A stretch of 64,000 nucleotides of DNA, taken from positions 1 to 64,000 of the forward strand of contig JAPZLL010000038.1 of NCBI GenBank assembly GCA_036250225.1, written 5' to 3'. Positions 23,758-34,629 of this stretch are shown here, piece by piece; positions within the stretch are counted from its first letter, which is position 1, and each line of letters opens with the position of its first letter. Under the pieces are notes generated by a model. The model was not told the origin of the DNA and did no database searches. It saw only the letters and a program-made list of their open reading frames with translations. The translations under genes and the position numbers were made by a program. This stretch comes from Cercophora sp. LCS_1 (taxonomy: Eukaryota > Ascomycota > Sordariomycetes > Sordariales > Lasiosphaeriaceae).

Positions 23758-26658
23758 TCACACAGACAACTTCCTCACGTAAAAACCCGCCATATCCAAC
23801 CGCAGCAACAACTGCTCAACGGGATTCTCCACGGTCTTGCATCTTCCCGGGTCACCTCCCTGTGGCGCCTTCGAGCCAGCACCCGTCTTCTCCCCTAACC
23901 CCTTGCAAACTGTCAAAAACACCTCCACCTTCCTCCTGAACGTTGAGTAGAGCTTTTCAGGCGACGCCTCACCACTTGCCTCTCCGCCACGAGCCCGTAA
24001 AGTTTTCGCGAACCGCAAAACCACTGTGAATGTCTCCTCCAACAAGTTCAGCACTGGTGCCTGCCTCTTCCTCAGCAATAGAACAGTCAGAATCTCGTCC
24101 AGCGTCTGTTCTTGCCTGTCCCTTAGGACATCCGGGCTATGGTTCTTTTTCTCAGCTGCCTCGTCACCGTCCGCAAGCGTCTCCTTCTCCACCTCGTCCA
24201 ACCAGGTCTCGAACCGTCTCCAGGGAGATCTGACACCCGTGTCAAAGAAGTAAGCAGCAATCTGGTGGACAAAGTGCCGAGCTTCGATACAAAAGCGCAG
24301 AGACGCATCGCTGGGCTTGTTATGGCCGTAGTGACTAGCCAGAGGAACGGCCAGAACAAGCTGGTTGACAACGTAGAGCATACGAAGGACCCGGAGGAGT
24401 GTCATGAATATGCGATCGTACTTGACGAGTATGTTCGGCGTGATAACGGGACGAAGGGGAGATGGGGCCTTGTAGGACAAACGCAGGAAGTCGAGGGCCT
24501 CAAGTGAGTCTGGATCCACACAGCGGTCGATCTCCTCGGGGGAGAGGTCCCGTACCGCGAAGCTAAGATCACCTGGGAGGTCTGAGTTGAAGCTGCGAGA
24601 GGCCATGGTAGCGCTGATAGCGCGAACAAAATCAGGCGGCGCTTGGTAGCTTTCGGATAAAACACCCATCAGGGCAAGCCGCAGCTCAGAGCTTGCAGGT
24701 GGCCAGTTTTCCCTCCCGCCAAGGCGGAGGCCCATTGTCCCTCCCCCGAGAGCGATACCAGCTTTGCGTTCGGCCGTCTCAAGCTCCGGGTCGAAGAGGG
24801 CATGCGATAACCGGCTGCAAAGGATCCCGTTGTCCAAAAGATAGTATTGGTTGAGGAGATTGATGTGCATCCGGAGCTGATGAGCGCGGAAGAGAGCCTT
24901 CATGCATTCCTGATTAACAATCCTCGATTGTGCCTCGATGACTGGTCCGAACGACAACAGAGGAACCAGAGACCAATGAGGAGAAGGATGTTCTTGATGT
25001 GAAGTGTGTTCAAGGTAGAGATGTTTCCGAATCAAGGCGAAAAACCCAGCTCGCTCTTGGTGGCTACTCAAGGGCAGGCTGAACTGATCCATCGAAGCCA
25101 GCAGCTTGCTTCCGATCTGGGCGTCCGTCTTCCCAAAAAGTTCCAGAGGTCCATCAGACCCCACAGGCGTCTCTTTTATCTCATCTAGTGGGTGGTTGCT
25201 GTGGACAGCACTCGACAAAGCATTGCTGTATCGGCCGACATTCGCCTCAAGTTGGGTCATAGCATGCCAGTCAAAACGCCATTCCAAAGGTGGTGGCTCT
25301 GACTGCGCATATGTATTTTGTTTGGAGAGCGGGTGATCAGGGTGATGCTCGCGAAGAAAGCGGAGGTTCCTACCAGCCTCAAATGTTGTCCGTGCAATGT
25401 CTTCAGGCATGAAAGACGGCATCTTGTCCTCGTCGAAAAAATAGTCAATTTCCTCGACGTCGTATCCCAGATCGTCAATCCACGCCTTTGTGGCAACTTT
25501 GACAAAGCCTTTCCCGGAGCCGCTTTTCGTGATGGCGATGCCTTCTTCGGCCTTCAGACCAACCCATTCCTCGACAAAATCGGCCCAGGGCTTGGAAACG
25601 AGACGCAAGGCCTCGCGGGTAACTTCTTGTAACAGAGAACTTCGGTACTCCGCCGATTGTGCCTCCTGGAACAGGCAAGATAGCATTCCTTCGTCGGAGC
25701 TCTGCCGCGCAAGTTTCTCAACGAGGTTCCCGAAATAGGTCAAAACCGCATGGGCAGGACGGACGACCGACTGCAGCTGCAGAATGGACTTCGAATTGCA
25801 GCCACGAGTGTTCAGCTCTGACTGCACGGCCAGTACGAGCTGGCCAGTTGCGCCCGCTAGGGCAACTCTTGTAGGCGTTGAGGTCGTGGAGTATATCTTC
25901 TTGGTGAAAGACTGGAGCTGCCTTGTTGCGTCGGCACACTCGAGGCAAAGCTTATCAACGCTTTCGGTGGATTCAAGAGAGAACCCAGAGGCCCTGATAT
26001 GGGATGCTGTTTTGGCAAAAGACCGGTTGTCTGGGTCCCAAGAAAAGAGGAGCGAGTTCCTGCCGAGCGCTAACGAGAGCAAACAGGACGAATACGAAGC
26101 TGCGTCTGCCACGCTGGGTGATGCAGCGCGCTTCATGCCCCAACTGAGTAGAGAATCGAATGCTACCGGGCCTGCTTCCGTCAAGAAGGCCGGCGGAGCT
26201 GTCCCCAGGTCGTCATGACTGAAGTTATCCCAAGACTTCAGCCCAGGTGTCTTCGTGAGGCCATCGACGCTTCCAAGCCACATATCGTCGTCCGAAATAC
26301 GTACGGCGTCACTGTCTGTTTCTGTTTCATCCACAGCATCCTCAGGGTAGCCTGCTTGCTTCTGGATATTTGCTCGGAGTATCGGTGGTAACCTAAAGAA
26401 GCCATCTTCATCAATCGCCGCCGCACCAGAAACTCCATCCCGAATCGGTTTGATCTCTCCACCGATAACCGCATAGTTCTGATTTCCTGGGAAATGTCAG
26501 AAATGAAGTCTAAAAAGAAGGAGGAACGTACGGGAGACATCGAGAGAGAAGAAGGGGTCGTTTGCATTGAGCTCATTAAGATTTCTCTTTAGCCAAGCTG
26601 AAGGCTTCCAGAAGTTGGGGATCACGAACGGATCCGATATATCATGATATTGAGACAT
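23758..26658 (-). CDS. Gamma-tubulin complex component, GCP5/GCP6-like (Spc97/Spc98 family)
   Basis: Two exons, 26658-26532 and 26486-23758, encode 951 residues. GCP proteins build the ring that nucleates microtubules at spindle pole bodies. The N-terminus MSQYHDISDPFVIPNFWKPS resembles the conserved start of fungal GCPs (an F..P.FW.PS.W motif). In the C-terminal half, INLLNQYYLLDNGILCSRLSHALFD and then LEALDFLRLSYKAPSPLRPVITPNILVKYDRIF match the Spc97/Spc98 gamma-tubulin-binding domain. The size and the long insertions suggest GCP5 or GCP6 rather than the core GCP2/3; I cannot separate those two. An upstream in-frame ATG at 26762 would require a 44-nt intron (26739-26696) with a weak GTGGCA donor, so I chose 26658. 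It diverges from EAF7 over 382 bp. Confidence 0.85.
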
Positions 26659-27040
26659 TTCGACCCATGGTTCCGCCAGGTTCGAATCGTCGACTCTGGT
26701 TCAGTGTAAATGCACAGCCAATGCGCGCGCACGTGCCACCTATACTCGTAGTGAATATCCATTCCGAAGTTCTGACGCGTCGCGTCCAGCTGCCCCGCCA
26801 AAGCCTGGTGGGCCGAAGGTTCCCCAAGGTCTAGCGGACGGAAGCTTGGACCCTGGTCGCAAGCCAAACCAGACAAAAGGTTGGGCGAAGCTTCACTCTT
26901 GGCGACGGCAGTGATTTAGCTAATTAATTCTCTACCAAATAGCATCATTGACCAGCTTTTAACTTGCAGAGTCAATTCAATTAGCGTTTCTTCTTCTCGA
27001 GACTTCGTTTGCGATACAGAGCCCACACGACGGAGTCGCA
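26659..27040. promoter_or_regulatory. Divergent promoter, GCP / EAF7
   Basis: 382 bp lies between divergent starts. It contains an AT-rich stretch (26915-26960) and, on the minus strand, a protein-like open segment at 26762-26876 that may be an unrecognised first exon of the GCP gene. Confidence 0.45.
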
Positions 27041-28013
27041 ATGCCTCCTAAGAAGAGAGGCGGTCGCAGCAGCACCCACGCTGTTGCAACTCCGTCGGCT
27101 ACCGCTACACCCTCCCGCGACGATGATCCCATGGACATCGACACACCAGCGACCGCTGAGACACCGACCGTGCCTGCTCCGCTTCAACCAAAAGTCAACA
27201 TCTCCGATCCTTGGACCGACGACCAGATCGCTTCCCTTTTCAAGGGCGTCATCAGGTGGAAACCGGCTGGTAGGCCCGCCCCTTCAGCGCGCATCTGACC
27301 AAGTTTGCTGACTACCGTCAAATACAGGCATGCACAAACATTTTCGCATCCTTGCGATCAGCGAACATCTACGGAACCACGGCTTCGACCCCGAAACCTG
27401 TCCCCACACACGTATCCCCGGCATCTGGGCCAAGCTTGGCGAGTTCTACGACCTAGAAGCCGTCGATGAGCGCGAGAATAGCTTAGACCCCCTGGACGAA
27501 CCTGGAAAACCGCGGAGATACAAAGACTTTTCGCTTACCCCCGAGTATTATGGCTTGATACACGAGAGGGGCCGGGCCCCCTCCAGCGTGCCGAGCAGCC
27601 CGGCGCAGTGGGATCCTGACGCCCCCAAGGACTCAGAAGCCACTCCTGCCGGGGACATTAGAAAGCGGAAGCACGGTGCATCGGAGCCGGTCCCGAAGAC
27701 TCGCAGTAGCACTGTGGAAGATACGGAGGGTGAGGCGTCAGCACCGAGTCCGGTTCGGAGGTCTACTAGGGGAAGGGGCGGAAAGCGCACTGCTAGTAGG
27801 ACCCGCCGAGGCAAAGGAGAAGCCAAGCAAGAAAGTAGCGAGGAGGAGGAAGACGAATCCGGAGAAGAGGAGTCTGGGTCCGGAGACGAGGATGAGGAGG
27901 AGGAGGAAGAGGAAACCACTGCCTCTGCTACCAAGTCAAGTAGAGGAGGGAGAGGGAGAGGCTCGGGTCGGGGGAGAGGCAGAGGGAGGGGGAGAGGCCG
28001 TGGTCGCGGTTGA
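27041..28013 (+). CDS. EAF7: NuA4 histone acetyltransferase subunit EAF7 (CT20/MRGBP family)
   Basis: Two exons, 27041-27269 and 27328-28013, encode 304 residues. Eaf7 forms the Eaf3-Eaf5-Eaf7 module of the NuA4 complex, which acetylates H4 and H2A tails. The CT20 domain spans roughly residues 50-170: DPWTDDQIASLFKGVIRWKP, then the exon junction, then GMHKHFRILAISEHLRNHGF and RIPGIWAKLGEFYDLEAVDERE. The C-terminal half is disordered, with a strongly acidic run (EEEEDESGEE, then DEDEEEEEEE) immediately followed by a basic tail of about ten GR dipeptides. The N-terminal ~45 residues are T/P-rich. The start ATG follows CGCA and is preceded by an in-frame stop. Confidence 0.92.
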
Positions 28014-28380
28014 GCGGGACAGTTTGTTGAGTTGGAACATGGTGTTGGGTTGTGGTCCAGAAAACACCCCGTATGATTTTACGTCGCCAGCAGTCTATCG
28101 ACAGCAGGATTGGAGCAAGGACTTATATGATACCCCGGTTAGGATAGAAAAGTGCTCAAAGACGATAGCTCAACTGCACGCGATGTCGTGCAGTGATGTG
28201 CGTAGGCTTGGTACCTTAGGCTGGGTATTTTCCGGACAAATGTTTTGACCCCTGAGCTGTGAGCCCCGCCCCCGCAATGCGCGTCAACAATTCGCACCCA
28301 AAACACGCCAAACACAGTTCAGCTGTCCTACAACACCACCAGATCCCGCCTCCCTTTGAACTCGAGCCTTTTATCGCAAT
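28014..28380. promoter_or_regulatory. Intergenic, EAF7 3' flank and ASK1 promoter
   Basis: 367 bp between tandem genes. It contains the EAF7 3' UTR and a C/A-rich segment (28270-28380) that looks like the ASK1 leader. No other feature is evident. Confidence 0.45.
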
Positions 28381-29834
28381 ATGTCTCGCGCAGGTCCATC
28401 CGCGCCAAGGGCTCTCACCCTCACCGAAGAGCTCGAGAAATTAGAGCAATCTATCACCCTCACCCTGCAAGGCACGCCTCCCACCCCAACATGCATCCAG
28501 TGGACCACCACAAGCTGACTCTTTGGTCTCTCTCAGAGATCGACTCCAACTTTAGCAAAGCACACCGGATTGTCACGACTAGCATCCTCCCCCTTGTCGA
28601 GCAATATGGCGAGCACTCGCGCTCCGTTTGGGAAGCGTCAAAATTCTGGAAACAATTCTTCGAGGCCTCGGCGAACGTATCCCTCTCGGGCTACGAAGAG
28701 CTCGCCAACGTCGACGACGAAACCACGGCCCTGACGAACTCGGAAGAGGGCGAGTCAACAGCCATTGCTAACCACGACGAAACAACGGACGCTTACAACA
28801 CGCCGCGCCGTCATGCGCGAACTGGCAGCGGTGCGGGTGGTGGCGACGGCACGACGGTTTTGATCGACGACGAAGAATCCTCCATCTTCCATCAACACAC
28901 GACGGCAGATCGTCACGCCGGCGAGATGTCGGTCCTCAGCGACAGGGATGGTGATCTTAGCGGGAGCACACCTCGGCCGCCGACGACAAGATCGCTCCCG
29001 TTGCGCCCAGCGGGTTTGGATTCGCCCTACGAGGCGCTCATGAAGAGGGAGCTGGGCAAAGATGCGGTGGAAGAGGAGGATACGGAGCTTCTTTTCCAGC
29101 AGCATACCGCTCGGCTTCCAGATATGTCCATGACGCCGGGTGTTGGGCGGGGACGCGACGACGATGATTTGTTACTCTCTGGCAAGAACAAAGATCCGCT
29201 TTTGCATCGCATGCTCGACAAGAACTACCGCGTCATGGCGACGCCGCTCAAGGGCGCGACGGACGTCTCGCCCATTAAGTGGAAGGTCACGAGCACCGAG
29301 GATAAGGGCAAGACGCGAGAGGAGAAGAGACCCGTTTGGGAGGATTCACCCATGTCTAGTCCCGAGATGGCAGTGCCACAGCTGCGGAGTGCTGCCTTTA
29401 TGTCGCCCATGAGGGCAGCGTATAAGGGGAAGATTGCTGCTGTTGGGGCGCCGAGAACACCAGGGGTCAGTGTGCAGACACCAGGAGTGGGCAAGGGGAA
29501 AACAAAGGATGTGTATGGGAGTGCAAACCAGGGCACATCTAGCAGGTATGCGGATGAGATCACGTGGGAGAGCGACAGTGAGGACGGGTTTGCAGGCATG
29601 AGCCCGCCAAAGACGATCCAGTTTGCGTTGCCTCCATCTAAGCTGCTACAAACACCAGGTATGTTGTTCTTTACCGGCTAGTCAGGGGCTTGCTAACAAC
29701 AAGCAGCGAGGGAAGCAAGCAGGAAGATTGTGGACAACATATTGCTGACGGCTGGAGCCGAGTTGGAAGGATCATCCGAGTACAGTCCCACGATGGTCAA
29801 GATGAATCCCGATATCCTGGACGACACATTTTAG
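28381..29834 (+). CDS. ASK1: DASH complex subunit ASK1
   Basis: Three exons, 28381-28471, 28537-29658 and 29707-29834, encode 446 residues. Ask1 is part of the fungus-specific DASH/Dam1 ring that couples kinetochores to spindle microtubules. The N-terminal conserved module reads LTLTEELEKLEQSITLTLQ, crosses the first intron, and continues EIDSNFSKAHRIVTTSILPL and WKQFFEASANVSLSGYEEL. The long middle is low-complexity with S/T-P sites, matching a family known to be phosphorylated by Cdk1. The C-terminal motif LLQTPAREASRKIVDNILLTAGAELEG is also typical. Intron 1 (28472-28536) appears to be GC-AG: no GT donor preserves both frame and the conserved LTLQEID junction. Confidence 0.9.
28472..28536 (+). 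other. GC-AG intron in ASK1
   Basis: The donor is CAAG|GCACGC and the acceptor CTCTCAG, with a GCTGACT branch-like site 21 nt upstream. The splice joins LTLQ to EIDSNF in phase 1. Reading through gives a stop codon within 18 codons. The donor is weaker than the usual AG|GCAAGT form. Confidence 0.7.
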
Positions 29835-30313
29835 GGATCACATCGCGGAATGGGTTTATGACAATATTGAATGACATCAGTGAATTCGGAGCAAATGATG
29901 GATGCCCCTATTCTAGCCGTACTGAACTCTCCTCCTAACAACACATATTCGCGTCAAACAAAAACACCAGCGCACTAGATCCTTCCTTTCCCACTCCTCA
30001 AGCTCCGGGCGAGAGCCCCGTCCACCCGCGCATCAGCCGAGTGGACCCTCCGCGGCACGGCGGCGCCGCGGGCATCGTTTAGCACCGTCATCTGGATGGG
30101 TGTTGCTCTCGGGCGCACCGCGCAAAAGCAGCGATGCGTCTTACTCCGAGACTATTTCCATCCTCCGAAATGGACGCTGAATGTTGCAATCGCAAAGAAG
30201 ATAAGCCAACTCTAGGAATTAGAGTACCGCTTGTTTCTCTACTGGACCGGGAGCGATTTGCGTTGACCTGGAAGACACCCCCGTTAGAGGGACGATTCGG
30301 GGGGGGAGAGAAC
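29835..30313. other. Convergent intergenic, ASK1 / small-protein 3' flanks
   Basis: 479 bp between converging stops. No coding potential is seen apart from short overlapping frames. It presumably carries the two 3' UTRs. Confidence 0.45.
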
Positions 30314-30688
30314 TCAAACACCCATGCGGATCTGCGTACGGAGGATGTTCTCCTGGCCCAAGAGCTGCTGTTGAGACTCGTTCCTTCGGGAGAAACGGGC
30401 CTTGATCAGGCTGATACGGCTGGAGAAGGTTGAGGCCGAGCTGACGCTCATCGTGTCGGCTTGCTGCTGTTGCTGCTGCGCCAGCTGCGAGAGATATCGG
30501 GTGCCCTCGGCGATCTGGGCGCCGGTGCTACGGCCGTTGGCGATGCGGGGAGCACGCTTGGTCTTCTTGGTGTTGCGCTGCGGAAGCTGCTGGGGCAGGG
30601 AGAGGAGAGCGCGGTTGGCTTCAGCGATCTCTTGTCCGAGGTTGCGCGGGACGACCATGTTGGAGGTGGCTTGGTGGGAGCTGAACAT
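30314..30688 (-). CDS. Small basic protein of unknown function
   Basis: A single exon encodes 124 residues with no domain I recognise. Residues 12-60 are a mixed basic segment (NLGQEIAEANRALLSLPQQL, then KKTKRAPRIANG). A Gln run (QLAQQQQQQ) follows, then an S-rich stretch and a helical basic C-terminus containing RISLIKARFSRR. I support it as a gene because of its upstream context: a TATATAAG box on the minus strand at 30874-30867, about 180 nt before the ATG, and a leader made of CAA/ACC and ACAG repeats, as is common in highly expressed fungal genes. There is no signal peptide or membrane segment. Nuclear or nucleic-acid-associated function would be a guess. Confidence 0.55.
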   Translation of the reverse strand: MFSSHQATSNMVVPRNLGQEIAEANRALLSLPQQLPQRNTKKTKRAPRIANGRSTGAQIAEGTRYLSQLAQQQQQQADTMSVSSASTFSSRISLIKARFSRRNESQQQLLGQENILRTQIRMGV

Positions 30689-33600
30689 GATGACGGTTTG
30701 TGTTGGTGTTGGTGTTGGTGATGCTGTGAAGTAGATGTGTTGAATTGGTGGTTGGGATTGAAAGGAAGCAGTTGTTCAAATGTGTTGCTTTGTTTGTCTG
30801 TCTGTTTGTCTGCTTGCCTTGTGTGGTGGACTGGAAAGTTGGTGCCTCGAGGCAGCAACATCCCGACTTATATACATCAGGCCGCGATTCCAGGATGGTT
30901 TCCTGGTAATCCTCCACCGCACATGCATCACAGCGCAAATAGCGCGGGCCAGCGCCTCGCGGTCTTGGTTTGGGACCGTTCTGCACCCCTGGATCCCGGA
31001 ATGCGCCCGCGTGAGTCATTACCGTGTGCGCAGAGCTTTCCGAACCTTGACAAGGCTACAAAATTTCGAACTTGAACCAGCACAGCCTACGCCATGCGCG
31101 GCGTAACCAAACCCCAGGCTGACGTGCAGAGCCGCGTTGCTGGCTCATGGTGGGTGGGACATGGCGCGGGGTATGGCCGCGTCCTTGGTAAGCATTCAGC
31201 GAGCCAGTGGGCCCAAGCGCCGGAAGGCTCATGAGGTGAGGACTGTCATGCACAACTGAGCAGACGACACATCACAACCAACAAATCGGCGCTGCAAGCG
31301 ACCGAACTATTGATTTAGTCACGAACGTGCTACGGTACTGGGGGGGGGGTTCCTACATGCAATTTCTCCACGTCATGACTGGTTCAGAGGGGGAAACTAT
31401 TCCCATTCCTGGCTCAGCATGCCTGAGGTTGGGAGGGGCGCTTGGAGCCGTGATTTGACGACGTTGCACAGAAACCGCAGTCAACCATTTTTTTGTGTCC
31501 TGAGTCATCCACGCGATGTCCCGATTCAGCCTCGCTGGGCACAATGTTCCTTCTTGCTTCGCACTGCCCGTCGACTTCCGGCTCGGATCCGTTCGGACGT
31601 GCCCGGATCTCGCGTGCGGTCACCTGGGCCTGTTTCCCGAAGTCAGCTCGGTCATCCGAAACTTGGAGTGTTTTGGATCGGGCCTTGTCGGCATAGATGT
31701 CCCATCCACGCGGTTGCGATGAGGCACTTTTGCGCGGTCCCCGGGGTCTACGTAAGCGGGGGAAACCGTTAGAGGATCCCGATTCCATCAGCTTGGCTAG
31801 AGTTTTGCCTAGTTGACGCCATTGCGAATTTGAGATGTTGACCCCGAGAACGGCGACGCCGCACAGTCGGGCGATGCGACGCAACCAGAGAGCAAAATTT
31901 TCTTTTTCGTTAAAAATTTCACGCTCACGTCATGACTCCCGCCGAGTGTTGCATTTTAGCAACAAAAATCTTGTCGGGGCTTGCGCCTTGTGGTTCAACT
32001 TAGGCTATTTGGTTGCGAAGACTGCGGCTTGCGGAAGCCCGAAAGATAACTTCAATGTGGACAGAGTGCTTGGTTTCTTATCGCAGATTCTTTGAAGTTG
32101 GGAGTATTCGTGTTTTCATCATATCCTCTACCTTTTTTGTGTGTATCGTGCTATTTTTTGATGTTGGAGGTTGCAATCCGTTGACTCACGACGCTCAGAT
32201 GCAATACTAGACGAAAAACCCACCGAGCATGGCGTAAGTCCATCCTCGCTCGAACGAACTTGGCCCCCGTCAATATTCGGTCTCGTCACAGTTGTTAGCC
32301 ACGAAGAAGACCAAAATCGAGAACCGACGGGCCAAGATATTGAACAAATTAATTCTCAATCCGTGCTGCTTATTTCAACGCTTATAGAAACCACTCGGCA
32401 CATAGGTACAATACGTTCGAAGTTGTGGGGTGACTTGAGATGTGAGCGCATCCAAGTTGGTGATCATTTTTAAACCACCTTGCCTATGCGATATTCGTGA
32501 CGAGGAAACTGGTTCGCTTAACCCAGTTGACACTGTTTACGTAGTAAAGTGCTCGGAACCCACGTGTTCATTTCCATTGGGCTTTGGTATAGACTTTGAG
32601 GCCTTCAAGACCCTCATCTTATTTAGAGCGTCTGGAAACAGATATCATCATGCCAAAGCTCGTGAATGAGGAGCTCCCGTTGCTTGGCCGTGTCCTTTTC
32701 TATCGAGCATTTGGTTGCTGTGTTTTATGCTCGGAAGGTAGTGGGGACTGATCTTGAGGTCTCCCAAAAGACGAATGAACCTGATATTCGTCGCAAGCAA
32801 TGGGGTCACCTGCTTTCGTCCGCGCTCAAGGCATCTGGCGTTGTTTTGACAGTCTTCTTGGAACAGGGACTGATGAGAATGCATCGCAACACGTGAGACA
32901 TGTTGAATGCGTGCCCCGACACACAAATACAGGCTTTACAATCTTCAGGAGCTCTCAGTTGCTTTCTTCCGAATATAAGTAGGTACCAATCGGTAGTTTG
33001 GCGGCCTGGGGAAGGGCGCCTTTGTTGGCTGCCCCACTCGTGTAAGTGATCTTGCAAGATGCGGTGAGCCCAAGAGGTGAGGGGCAAAGTTGTTCGTTTT
33101 CGTGTGTTTTCTTCGTTGTGAATTGTCCAATCAGCACATAGCCGCTCGTATTCGCATTTGATGTTGTGCAGTGTCTTTGCGTCAGAGGGTTACGGCCCGA
33201 AGAGGGCATGCCGGCGGATGTTTGCCCTCGAGTCTTCTGGCTGTTGGTCGGGAACATGACTTCGTCTTGAGCAGTTCTGCATCCTGGGATTGCATAGTGA
33301 GTTTACGGCCACGCTCTTGCTTGTTTTCCAGGCCGCGTTAGACTCCTCCAACGAGGGGAGATTCAACAGGGCGGACAAGCACAACTGGGATACTGTCTGG
33401 CAGGAATGATGCACAGTGTCGGCTGTTCAGGGACGGAACCAATGAGACAAGATTGCAAGGTGTGGTTCACCCCGCCAAAAAAAAATACAATGTCGATGCT
33501 TATTGGAGCTCGTTTGTTGGGAAAATGGAGCGGGGTCGGGTAGGGTCGTTGTTTCCAGCATTGCCAATCGCGGAAAGGGGCTATGATTCGCGACAGGTTC

Positions 33601-34629
33601 GTGGAGCTTGATATTGAATTTGATGTTGGTTAGTTTGTACTTCGTAACGGCGGGAATTTTTATTTTTCTGTCAAAGTTCCAACGACGGTGGCATTCTTGT
33701 TAGCGGGACCCTGATAGAACATGGATCACCATTGCGGGAAAGTCTCCGCCTGTGACCCCACCTCTTGACCCTAGCTCCCGGCGTCCCGGCCAGCCAATGG
33801 AGCAAGGGAGGGCTTCGGGGTTTGGCTCTTTCCATGAACCCGGCGTGATAAACGAGCTGTTCAGCAATTCAGGAAGGTCATGCAAAAGAATGAGAGGGCA
33901 AGCTCGCTCTCTCCAGCCCTCTGTTTGGGTCCGTTTGAAGAGTGCTGGTTATTATTGTCATTGGGACGCAGATCTCAAGCAGTGAAAGTGGCCTGTCAGA
34001 TCGTTCAATTCGCAGCTAGGATTGGCTCGTGCCCTTGTCGATACCCCTGATAAGGCTCAAGCTCAAAAAGTTTGGATGGCATCCAGGTCAAAATTCGAGG
34101 AAACTTTCAGCCAAATTGAGGCGTCTTGCCCTTGCAGGCTTCGGCGGAGGCATAAAATCTGCAGATATGGCGGAATGCATGCAGTTCGAAGTGGTTGGGT
34201 TAGTCTTGGAGTTTAGTTTTGTTATGCGGACGGATGCGATGAGCCTGTCTTCCCTGTGCAAACGCAATTTGCCGCACCCCACTGGTCGTCTGGTTACTCT
34301 CAGTCGCCAAATTTCCTCCATGATTGACCCCGGTAATCACAACTTTGGCGGCGTCGCAGAGCCAGCAAAAGGCGAGCCGCCCAGTCCCGTAACAAAAACA
34401 ACCAGTAACCGGCTAGCCCCAAGTCCATCTCCTTTTCTTCATCGTTCCCCGTCCCCCCAGCCCGGGCATCTCCTCCCCATTTCAACCCTCACGCTTTCCC
34501 CAGGGTCCAGGTCCCTCCACTTCTCGCGACATTCTTCTTTGCGCCCACCTCGGTAGTTGAACAGTCGCCCGGCCTTCCCGTCACCAGTATACAACCCGCG
34601 CCCGGCGCAATCCGGACAAGGCGATCGCG
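30689..34629. other. 3.9 kb intergenic between the small-protein gene and ERG5
   Basis: Divergent spacer. 30689-31080 is the promoter and leader of the small protein. The remainder has no supportable gene: the longest frame (31414-31884, minus) has no conserved motif. 31880-33300 is somewhat AT-richer. The final ~200 bp before 34630 is C-rich and probably the ERG5 leader. Confidence 0.5.
30867..30874 (-). promoter_or_regulatory. TATA box of the small basic protein gene
   Basis: TATATAAG on the minus strand, about 180 nt upstream of the ATG at 30688. The stretch between it and the ATG is C/A-rich on the coding strand with repeated ACAAACAGACAG and CAACAC units, consistent with an unstructured leader. 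Confidence 0.55.

Noticed and set aside
26680..26700. GGTTCGAATC string resembling a tRNA B box
   Set aside because: It lies on the strand opposite GCP leader/upstream sequence, and no A box or cloverleaf can be drawn around it.
31414..31884. 156-codon minus-strand frame in the 3.9 kb spacer
   Set aside because: No domain, no splice context and overlapping frames on the opposite strand of similar length.
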